A program made the translations under genes and the position numbers. A stretch of 64,000 nucleotides of DNA, taken from the NCBI RefSeq assembly GCF_963678635.1, contig NC_087067.1, positions 12,560,844-12,624,843 on the forward strand. The letters run 5' to 3'. The notes below the pieces were generated by a model that ran no database searches, was not told the DNA's origin, and saw nothing but the letters and a program-made list of their open reading frames with translations. Origin of the DNA: Symsagittifera roscoffensis. Taxonomy: Eukaryota; Xenacoelomorpha; Acoela; Convolutidae. Positions 1 to 10,200 of this stretch are shown one piece after another (the stretch's first letter is position 1; each line of letters starts with the position of its first letter).

Positions 1-1037
1 TGGACAGTTATTTAAAATGGAAGAAATAAAATCTAACAAAAGTAACGGAACAGCATGAAACTAAGTCGCAGTTTAGTTTGAAAAAGACTCCGATATTTTG
101 GTCCTGAAGCATCGACACTTTTGACTGAAATTACGTACTAATAAGCTATGCTCTCAAAAATAGACCGGAAAACGATGTTTGAAATTTAAAACTAATGGTT
201 TTTGGAGGCTAATTACCACAATGAATAAGATTCGAACTTCCAAGAGGCAAAAACGCAAATTTAAAAATTTACATATTTTGACAAACAAATTTTGAAACAG
301 GTGCTGCATTCTTCTACAGGTGTAGCTTACTTTTTTTCGGTCGAGCTGATATCAGTTATATTTTTCTTCGTCGCGCCCGACGGGATTAACTTTTTCTGAA
401 CCGCGCCGGTTGCAGGCAAATCTCAACAGTCTGCAAATTCTTGAAAGAAAAAAAAGTTATGGTGAATTAACGAAAACCTGTCGCAATTGTCTAGTCATCT
501 AATCACAATCTTGACCTGAGTAGACTTGTCCTCAAGTTTCACCGCTAATACTCTGTATTACAAAGCATGGCGAGTTTTGCTGCAATTTGAACGCTATCGC
601 TTTCTGTCAAAATTTTGCAGTTTCAATTCTTTTCTTTTTGATTTTTTTTTTCAAATACAACAGCAAAATTTTTATAGGCTGCTGAAATAACTAATTTAGT
701 TCATATCATTTTTTATCTCAAAAAATGTCTATTCTCAAGCTCTTCTTCGAATGCTTGCCAAAAATGTTTACTGCGGTGAAGCGGTTTGAAATGTTGGCAT
801 ATTTTATACTGTGACGCGAAAGATTTAAGCTTTTCAGAATTCAAATAAACACACTTCCTTCAAGGGAGAACGATTCAAATAACTAGTCTTACAAGACTGC
901 TCATGAAAGATCGACGCTTTGAATATCCCGACTGCCTTTTACTTTATCATCTATGGATTAGTATTTGTTTTTAAGAATGATGAAGCTGATTTTTTGATTT
1001 TTAAAATCCTCCACCCGCTATTTTAAGTATACTTGAT
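1..1037. other. No gene recognised
   Basis: AT-rich sequence with stop codons in all frames and no recognisable exon. A short stretch near 910-945 resembles 19650-19690 (both contain a cgactgcctt motif after ttgaatat), so part of it is probably a diverged dispersed repeat. Confidence 0.5.
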
Positions 1038-1222
1038 TTTGAAGCAAGATTTTGAGCGTAATTGTCTAAAAAAACCGCTCAAACCGCTCAAATCTTGCGC
1101 GGTTTTTGAGCGTTTTTTTTAGATAAACCGTTCAAAAACCGCTCAAACCGCTCAATTTGAAGCAAGATTTTGAGCGTAATTGTCTAAAAAAACCGCTCAA
1201 ACCGCTCAAAGCTTGCTTCAAA
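1038..1222. repeat. Foldback (hairpin) repeat rich in ccgctcaaa motifs
   Basis: The ends are inverted copies: tttgaagcaag at about 1038 and cttgcttcaaa at 1212-1222. A ~50-bp unit beginning gaagcaagattttgagcg occurs directly twice (about 1041 and 1159), and the middle carries the opposite orientation (gcggtttttgagcg). The block can therefore fold into a long hairpin. It ends about 20 bp before the breakpoint of the duplicated sialidase segment at 1242, so it may mark or have caused that junction. No coding capacity is seen. A MITE-like or foldback element is likely, but no target duplication could be fixed. Confidence 0.6.
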
Positions 1223-1589
1223 TTAGGTGAAAAATCTCCTTCTCCGTCTACTGAAAGTGGTTCAGTGTGGCCACAAGCTATCAGGCGTCCAATATGAGGG
1301 GGTTGTTTCTTTTGCACTCCCAGGGAAGGTCCGCCTCGATATTGGAAGGCACCTGTCAATCAAGCATGATTCTTTTCTACAGTTTTTTTTGATGGTACCA
1401 ATATTTCAATTAGGTTTTTGATTATTTATTTATCTAAGTTGACTTCATTTTTTCTCCAATTTTGCTTTAGGGGAAAAAATTTTGCTTTAGACCAAAAAAA
1501 TTTTTGCAAAGAAAACTTCCGGCTTGAATTGCTTTAAAAAGTTTGTACATAGTAAACAATTTTGTTAAAATCAATTATCGTCTGAAATT

Positions 1590-2848
1590 TTTTTTTTTTC
1601 AATCCCATATCGTGTAAATTTAACCTAAAATCAAAATAAATTGGTTTCGAATCGTGCAAGGAAAAGTTTTTCGTTGCTTGTTCACAGTTGTCATCCTGTG
1701 TTTTTACCTTCAAACATCTCATATTCTTCGAAATATTATGCAAATGGTGTCGAAATTCTAATATCATAGGAGTCAGTTATGCGCGATGAAAGCCCCAGTT
1801 AACAGCGTGTGAATTTTTAGAATGCCATTCCAAGTGTGTAACCGTCCTCAACGCCGAGGGATCGCCATTTGGATCTTGTGCCTCTGATGCAAATGTTGGT
1901 TGCTCTTAGTATAGCGAATGAAATTCTACATCTCACCCAGCACATGACATGACTATATGGACGGTCCCATTTTGATGCCAGACCATCTGCTAGTCGTTTG
2001 AGGAAAAACGTGAACTCCGGTGCCAAAACACCATCTATTGAAGTGACAAGTGGAGTGAAAGACATGTGCTTTTCTTCACAAGCTGGTCCATACTTATTTT
2101 TCTTCTCAATCTCTGCAGTTTTCAGTACATTCATGGGATTGCGGTTTTCGTAAGACGGAGCGTCAGTGTCTGTAACACGGATGTCGAACGACGCAGCCGA
2201 CTGTCTATCCCAAACCCCACGAGCTGAAAGATCTGCAATTAGTGCCGGGGTTCCATTTTCTATATCTGGTTCTTTTACGACAGGTTCTCTTTTCACATCT
2301 TTCCACAAAATTGAAGCAAGATCGCCCACTGCGTCTCTTATTTCGTTGTGTCGTAGTGTTACCAGTCCGCCCTTCTTGCAAGAAAGTGCATACTGTAAGT
2401 CAAAATCTTGTTGACATCCATCGCATCTCGAGAAAGAACGTTTGAGTGGTTTTCTGTACCTGACACATAGAGCGTCTCTGAACTCTGTGGCTGACAAATC
2501 AAAATTATCTTTCAACAAGGGCAGCGAAGTTAGCCACAAGGAACAGTTGTTGTCGATTATTCTCCGGATCGCTCGTTTCTGATCTGCTGGTAAAACTGCA
2601 AGCAATTCATCGAGTTTATCTTTGTCCACAGCATTTTGTTTCTCCTCGTGATTTTTTCTTGCTTCTCTCATCTTTGTTTTGTGTAGAGTTTGGTCGAAAT
2701 CATCTTGGTTAAGGATCGAACTCACGAGACAGTCGGTTGCTTCACGTGAAGTGGAAAATGCTAGTTTGGAACCTTCTATTGGATTTCGTACACCTAGTCC
2801 CCCTCTTTTGACAGGAAGTGAATACAAAACACGATCTGAGTGTGTGAC
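1590..2848 (-). mobile_element. 5'-truncated poly(A)-tailed retroelement insert
   Basis: The insert is flanked by a perfect 16-bp direct repeat (attatcgtctgaaatt at 1574-1589 and 2849-2864). The same site occurs uninterrupted at 7311-7326 in the parent sialidase segment. On the minus strand the body ends in a poly(A) run (poly-T at 1590-1599), and it starts abruptly inside an open reading frame. Target duplication, 3' poly(A) and 5' truncation together are the signature of target-primed reverse transcription. Only the last 336-343 codons of the coding region and about 220 bp of 3' UTR were integrated. Confidence 0.93.
1817..2848 (-). CDS. C-terminal fragment of a retroelement polyprotein with zinc-knuckle and nuclease-like domain
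   Basis: The frame is open from the insertion boundary (2848) to the stop at 1817, with no true ATG start because the element is 5'-truncated. The motif LPVKRGGLGVRNP, which follows the reverse transcriptase in such polyproteins, begins about seven residues in. A CxxC motif (CDGC) follows, then LSCKKGGLVTLRHNEIRD, then an acidic stretch ending ALIADLSARGVW and SFDIRVTDTDA, which resembles the metal-binding core of restriction-like (PD-(D/E)XK) nucleases. I recognise this layout from retroelement proteins in cnidarians and other invertebrates; the nuclease assignment is inference. The fragment is open over its whole length, so insertion is probably recent. It has no reverse transcriptase of its own and is not autonomous. 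Confidence 0.75.
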   Translation of the reverse strand, partial: VTHSDRVLYSLPVKRGGLGVRNPIEGSKLAFSTSREATDCLVSSILNQDDFDQTLHKTKMREARKNHEEKQNAVDKDKLDELLAVLPADQKRAIRRIIDNNCSLWLTSLPLLKDNFDLSATEFRDALCVRYRKPLKRSFSRCDGCQQDFDLQYALSCKKGGLVTLRHNEIRDAVGDLASILWKDVKREPVVKEPDIENGTPALIADLSARGVWDRQSAASFDIRVTDTDAPSYENRNPMNVLKTAEIEKKNKYGPACEEKHMSFTPLVTSIDGVLAPEFTFFLKRLADGLASKWDRPYSHVMCWVRCRISFAILRATNICIRGTRSKWRSLGVEDGYTLGMAF

Positions 2849-3345
2849 ATTATCGTCTGAAATTGATCCAAATTTGAACTTTTTGTTCCTAAAATTGATA
2901 CTAATTAGTACCTATTTGAGATGAGATGTTGACTGGCTTTGACCATGTTTGACCATCGTCTAGTGATTTGCTCACGTAATTGGACCACTTATTATCCGGA
3001 CAATCTTTGGAACAAGCGGTGAAGATAACAAAAATTGCTCCTTTTTCATAATCAATTATAATGTTTCCAAAATAGATGTTTCCGCTGCCTGGTGACTCAA
3101 ATATATGCATCACAGAAGACCTAAGTAATCAACACGTGAAGTGATTCGTGTGAGAGCAACCCGTTAAACTATGCAATCAAAATTTTCAACTAGCTATTAT
3201 ACTGCATCTAATTATATTCCACTTGTCAAAATATATAATTTGGATGGCTTTTTCCGAGTTTCGAAGAAAGTGAGGATTAAATATGCTTGGTTGGTTTTTT
3301 CTAATTGAGACCAATTTCCAATTTCGACAGCGTTTGTGTATCGAT

Positions 3346-4002
3346 AAATTTGACATGTTTTGTGAGAAAAGAGTCACCGAGCACAAATATTCAGTCATTT
3401 TCTTCAAAAGACAGAACAAAAAAAAAAGAAAAGTGCGTATTATGGGTAGACCATCGTAATTAAACTGCCAAATGAATTTGAAGCAATTGCTAAACCTGCG
3501 GTTGAGTTTCCCTGGTTAAGACAATAAGCTCAAGGCTTGTCAATAAATTTCTATAGGTTTTGATAATAGATCAAAAAAGAATTCATTTGCAAACTAACAC
3601 TCGTGACGAATGTAAGAGCAGCTTAGCAAGCGATCTTTCGGCAAAGCCGCGTTTGAAGCTAGCTCTTTTGAGCCTGCAAACAAAAACTAGCACTGCAGCC
3701 GACTTGTTACTCATTTTACTAATTTTATGTTTTTTTCGCTTTCTTAACGTTTTAAAATTATTTTATATGAAAAATTCTCAATACAAGAACCTAATTTGTC
3801 GAGTAGACTCTTTTTTCCTTCCCCCACTTTGCACGAATCTGAAGTTTTTGGTGTAACGAATGGTTTTACAATGTTATTTATGAAGACCAAATATTTTGTG
3901 ATAACCTATTTAGTCCGTATATTACTTTTCATAGCAATCGAACAATGTGAACACAAGGAAAAAGAGCCGTTAAGTACGTTATTTGAGTATTCGGTCTTTC
4001 AA
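3346..4002. other. Non-coding downstream flank of the sialidase; diverged repeat at about 3800-3960
   Basis: No exon is seen. The stretch at about 3825-3960 shares its order of words (pyrimidine run, tttttgg, taacga, ggttt, aca, then gacc/gacg-aaatat) with 26810-26945, so both are probably diverged copies of one short dispersed repeat. Confidence 0.4.
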
Positions 4003-4225
4003 TTATATGTCCAAGTTTCCATGAGGATCAATAACAGCCAGGGCTATAGTCGAAACTGGTCCAATTTGTCTTTCGTAGGCGACAATAATATTTGTAGTGT
4101 AGTTGTTGGAGTTGGTGTTTTGCATTGTTGTCACGGAAGAGTAGGCTGATATCCCGGGGAATATTAGAAACGAATTTTTCCATGAATGGCCCAAGTCCGT
4201 TGACCATCTGAGCGTCATATCAACC
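4003..4225 (-). CDS. Sialidase exon 5 (last Asp box, nucleophile Tyr, stop)
   Basis: Starts after the acceptor aaatttag and encodes VDMTLRWSTDLGHSW, the SAYSSV nucleophile region, and IIVAYERQ, equivalent to the family's conserved final YE. The frame ends in DPHGNLDI and a stop. The exon lies about 2 kb downstream of exon 4. Confidence 0.87.
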
Positions 4226-7200
4226 CTAAATTTGTTGAAAAAGTTGAAAACAAAATAAAAGGAAAGCTTAGATAAGTTTTCATGATAACAAGACTGCTCT
4301 TATATCAGCGGAAAACCGCAAAAATTCTTAGTGTCTTTAAGGCCAATTAAAAAAACACTGAGACACAAAAATAAGTTGGCATGGCAAAAACGCAAATGAA
4401 AGCTGGTAAGGCTTAATTGTTAAATTATGAGCATGACCAGTTCGGGACGTAATCACTACTGCAGTACGACTACCCGCAGTGAGGTTTCATTGAGTACAAT
4501 CCTACATTTGGCTTCCACGGAGCATTAGTGAATAAATAAAATTAATGGCAAAACTAATTTTTACTTTTCTCTAGTTTTTTTTTTCAATTTACTTCAATTT
4601 TATCAAAAAAATCACATAGGCGGAGCGCAAATGATTAGAGCAACCTGATCTGAAAAAAAAACATTAATTGCTTTCATTGACTTATTAATGTAATCCGATC
4701 TGAAAAGGCCAGTTTTCCTTATCTGGTTTAATTTTTCCATCGTAGTGCATTGTGATAAGAGAAAAAAAACTGTTCTAGTTACGTGCAACGTTCTCTTCGA
4801 GAAAAACGATAAAAATAGTATGAAACATTTACTAAACTCTGCTGTTTTTTTCACATGAAGGTTATGCCATTTTGTTGCGTTTTTGCCATGCCAACTAATT
4901 TTTGGCGTCTTAGTTTAAAATGTGATTTGAAAGTTCCATTTTTTGTTTTGTCCAATCACACGCTATGTAAACTATAAAAAGATATAGTTATTGTCTCGTA
5001 TCTTATTAATAATACCAAAAGGCTTGCCTCATTTCAATTTGTAACAATCCAATTAGCCACTGCGGGTGTAATACGAACTGAGATTCCTACTTATGGAAGA
5101 GAAGATATCAGTAGGTTTTAGCAGGCCTCTGTAAAAATAGCCCAACATTTGTTCTGAATTTCAAAGATAGTTACGAAAATTTTATGCTTTGAATGTGACG
5201 GAATAATTCATCCTGTCAGTTTTTGATATGTTTTTAGTGGAGTTATAGGGGTTTAAAAATAGCTAGTTTAGACAGTTAGGGTAAAATAACCCGCAAATTA
5301 TAAAGTTCTTATTACACCCGTAGTGGCTAAATGGATTGTTACAATTTGAATTGAGGCGAGTCATTTGGTATTATTAATAAGATACGAGACAATAATTACA
5401 TCATTTTGAGAGCAGTTATGTAAATTGAAAATTGACTTCAAAAAGCCCGATATTTTTTCATTTAAAACTACATTCATATAACAGTTCATTCATATTTTTT
5501 AATTACTGAACTCATCTTTGCAAAGGGTAAGTTACGTGTAAGGTAAAACAAAAAAAACATGCAATTGATATTTCATTATGCATGTTAAATTGTTTTCAAG
5601 GCTTCTATTGGTCATTTATTAAAGAGCGTCACAGATGTGTTTTTTGTGTTCAAAAAGTGTACACAGCAAAAATATTTATTCAAGTTTTCATTAACATAAG
5701 AAGCATACAAACAACTACTCAGCTACGAAATAATAATTATCTCAGTTTTTGGCATTTTTACAAGCATATTCCTGATTTTCTAGTCAATTTCTGTCTAAGA
5801 GTTGAAACATTGTTTTATTTCTTTTATATGCGAAAGGAAACCGATATGAGGGCTTAGTTTATTTACTTAGCTTTCACCGAATAATTTAAAGCTCAAAGTT
5901 TCATACTGCTTCTGCTGTTTACTGAGATTTTTTAGCACTTGGATCACCCTGATGCTCTAGCAAAACGGCCAAACATCGCATTGGAAAATTTTTTTAAATC
6001 GGTTTGTTATCCATCTATAATCTTATCTACTTTTTTGGCCATCATATGTCAAAATTTGAACCGCTACTCTCTGTCAGGAAACATCATAAACGTCAGATAA
6101 TGTTTGTTAATTTTATGAAAACAATAAAACTTTTGTTACGCGTGACTGTACACCAATCTAGACCATGGCTCCCTCTCGAATTTTGAAAATGGTATCAACA
6201 AAAGGAAAAATAAGCATGCTATCATTTCACCCAACAATTTTAGCGATCAAGTCAATAATGCTTGTGAAAAAAATTGAACGCCTACCTTTCATTTTCATTA
6301 TTTGGGTTCGTGAAGAGCATTGTTTTGTCGTCAAACATGGCCAATCCAGCCGAACAAGCCGAGTCAGGAAGATCTTCATTTACTCGCACAAACTCTGTCG
6401 GAAAAGTCTCGCCACCATCTTTTGAGACCATCGTTAGCCGACATCGACAGTGAAAGTGGTACTAGAGGTCAAAATTTCAAGTTTTCCCTGTTTTGTAACT
6501 TTTGGTTAAATTTCGGGGAATCGCAATTTTTAGGAAACTCCAAAAAAAACTTTCAAATTATAATAATAAACTTACAAAAAAGAAGGTGCTTCGAGTTTAG
6601 ATAACTGAAACGCCTCAATAGCTTACAACTAAACATGCAAATTACTTCAGCGACAGGCAATTTGTCCAATTTCTGTTGTTTTTTTCTGTCAAATGAAAAG
6701 TCTCACGTTATGTGGCTAATATGGTTTTAGTAACAATGCGCAAAGATACTCAAAATTGGGCCATATGTAAGAACGGGCTTACATAATGACATGGGAAAAT
6801 TAAAGAAAGCATTCCTGGTTTCTCGCATTGACCATTAAGTCTCCATTCGGCAGTTCAACAGTTGTTGCTTCGTCAGGCAAATAGTCCCCGTCTACTTTTT
6901 TCTGACCAAAAGGGATACCAAGCACAGATTCACCTAGTATCCATGAGTCACCGGAATCATCGCTGAACAAACAGAAGACTCCGTCTACTGAAAGTGGTTC
7001 AGTGTGGCCACAAGCTATCAGGCGTCCAATATGAGGGGGTTGTTTCTTTTGCACTCCCAGGGAAGGTCCGCCTCGATATTGGAAGGCACCTGTCAATCAA
7101 GCATGATTCTTTTCTACAGATTTTTTTGATGGTACCAATATTTCAATTAGGTTTTTGATTATTTATTTATCTAAGCTGACTTCATTTTTTCTCCAATTTT

Positions 7201-10200
7201 GCTTTAGGGGAAAAAATTTTGCTTTAGACCAAAAAAATTTTTGCAAAGAAAACTTCCGGCTTGAATTGCTTTAAAAAATTTGTACATAGTAAACAATTTT
7301 GTTAAAATCAATTATCGTCTGAAATCGATCCAAATTTGAACTTTTTGTTCCTAAAATTGATACTAATTAGTACCTATTTGAGATGAGATGTTGACTGGCT
7401 TTGACCATGTTTGACCATCGTCTAGTGATTTGCTCACGTAATTGGACCACTTATTATCCGGACAATTTTTGGAACAAGCGGTGAAGATAACAAAAATTGC
7501 TCCTTTTTCATAATCAATTATAATGTTTCCAAAATAGATGTTTCCGCTGTCTGGTGACTCAAATATATGCATCACAGAAGACCTAAGTAATCAACACGTG
7601 AAGTGATTCGTGTGAGAGCAACCCGTTAAACTATGCAATCAAAATTTTCAACTGACTATTATACTGCATCTAATTATATTCCACTTGTCAAAATATATGA
7701 TTTGGATGGTTTTTTCCGAGTTTCGAGCAAAGTGAGGATTATATATGCTTGGTTGGTTTTTTCTAATTGAGACCAATTTTCAATTTCGACAGCGTTTGTG
7801 TATCGATCTGGAAATCTTTTCTGACTAGACTGAAATCGGATGACATCGGTGCTCGAATAGTTATTTGATACCTTATTTGGTAGTCAATGCGCAAACATGA
7901 ATTATGCGTGGCTAATTATCAGCACTCATAATCGCTCCAAATTGAATTGAGGTCAACTATAATTGGTCATACAAAATCTACTTAAATGCGAGTATTTGAA
8001 TTTGATATTGGCTCTACGAAACTTATGGTTTATCAAAAATGTTTTGATCAAAAACTATTCCATACCAGTAAAAGTGATGTCGGAACATTCAGGGCTTTGC
8101 CCTCATATACGAGCAGTTTTGATCCATTTTAGCCCAAGACCTAGTAGATTTGGTCTGAAAAACAAACACGAGAAATGACTCAGGAAAGGCTAATGCTAAC
8201 GGAACTCGATACAAAATGTTTAGAAAACCAAATGAGATGCTTTTACAAGACGGTCATAACTGCATGAAAATTGAGGTGCAATTGGGTGCATCTATATGTT
8301 AAATTTATTAATGATAATTTTTTTGTTCCTTCTTTTGAAGAGAATCTATATTTTAGGACTACTCTTAAAAAATATATTAGCTCCTCGGGCGACCCATGTT
8401 TTGATCTGCGTGGCCCCCTCCGGGCGAGCAAACCATTATCCTGACACCAAATTGTCCAAAGTGCTCAGTTTATACCATGACGCTCGAGGTTCAACATGAC
8501 TTATTTATGCGTGGCAAATTAAAATGAACAAGAAAATCATTTCAAATTGAACTGAGGCAAGCTAATTGTTTTTGTAATTCCATAAACGACTCATATTTTA
8601 ACATTTAAATTATCAGCTAAATACTATTGCTTGTGAACATTTATTTTACAAAAAACTATCTGCGACCAGTTGAAGGGCAGATTGAACTTCAGAGCATACC
8701 CTGATAAGAGCAATCTTGTTTGTTATGCATCCCAATTGAGCTTGTTTTTTATGTAGAAAACCAGAAAAAAAACTCTTAAGCCGCGAGATAAAACGCGCAT
8801 GCTTTCATTTTTTGTAAGAATGCGCATGCTTTCATGTATAAATTGTATTAAGACGCAATTTTTCTACTCGTGTCAAAGCAAAGATCGGGACGTTTCTACA
8901 GCTGGTTAAAGTATCTGAAGTATTTTTTTAATACAAAAAACGGTTATATTTTCAATTTGTTTTTTTTTATGGCAAATATTCCCCGAGCACTCAGTTTAAT
9001 GTACAAAGTGATTCATTTTTGTAGTAATGTAATAGTTGAAAGAATAAGGGTGCCTCATCTCAATCTTGTATGATTTTTGGGTCGGCGCAAAATGCCGCTT
9101 ACGCTAAGCGTTAATAGAAAACTGGTAATTAGCAATACCCTGATAACTTTGCGAAAACCGCTCTCAGGTTATGTAAGAAATTTGAGGTCATCAAAGTCTT
9201 ACACTTTTTTTTTCAAATATGCCGTCATAATTGCTTGTAAAAAAATTGAAATAAACCTGGAGAAAAAATCCGAGCCAAATTATAGCGTCTTTTTTGTCGG
9301 ATGTGTGAACAAAAAGTAAACATGACTAATAACAAACTGCAGAACATTCAGAGAAATCTTATTAAACAATCAATTATCAACCTGACTGACGACATATTTT
9401 AGACAATTCTCATCAATCCTCTTGGTACTCAAAAAGAAACCAATTGAAATTTTCTCTTGTTGCGAGAATTTAATCATCTATGAGCGTGAAAGAAGAAAAA
9501 AAACCCTAGCTTTTTTTTGGTTGAATGGTGATTGCTAGAATTGGCCGTGCTTGACTGTTAGGTTGGACTCTTTTGTTAATAAATTACAAAATCGATTATT
9601 TCCTGTGTGAGAAATCTAATATTTTTAAAGATTTTGGATTCAAAACGGTTTTATTCAAAACGGTTGTATTCAAAACTTCATTTATGATTTTTAAAAAAAA
9701 GAATGATAATATTTCCTATAAAATTCGAATTGAACATTGCAACCAAAAAATTGCAGTAGTTGCCAAGTTAGACACATTTTTGCCAACTAAAGCATGCTTT
9801 CTTGAAAATATTTTTATAACTTTGTAATTTCAAAGATGATTCTGAGGACTTAATTGCCTTAATTAGGTTATCATTCCTATAAAGCAACAATTTCAACGTT
9901 TAGATGTGAAATTAGGGTTGAAAAAATAGCATGAAGTCTATAATTATTGATGTAAAGCAGATGAAAAATTATAAAATACATCCTTCTTTGGTTTTTCATG
10001 GGTTTTCCTTCAAACGAAAAGTATCTCACTTTAACAAAAAAAGCTTAGCTTGATAAATTCGAACTTAATCGCTTCCCAAAAAAAATATTTTACTCAAATT
10101 ATTAAAATTATTAATCATTGAACAAAATTTTAGTAACAAGAAGATCCATATAGCAGCTTTCGAATATTAGCTAGCTAGAACAGTTTGTTGTCCTATAGGA

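Larger units (their letters stand above)
1242..3345 (-). pseudogene. Duplicated segment of the sialidase gene (exon 2 and part of exon 3)
   Basis: This segment repeats 6979-7807 almost base for base. It contains exon 2 (3095 down to 2912), the intron, and the first part of exon 3 (1352 down to 1242), where the copy breaks off after the residues LSVDG. Its length minus the inserted retroelement and one target duplication is 829 bp, exactly that of the parent segment. It lies downstream of the parent gene, lacks exons 1, 4 and 5, and cannot encode a sialidase. The few differences from the parent (for example D/G and N/K in exon 2) indicate a young duplication. Confidence 0.9.

Noticed and set aside
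3560-4149. Plus-strand ORFs overlapping sialidase exon 5
   Set aside because: They are antisense or chance frames; the minus strand has Asp-box and Tyr motifs.
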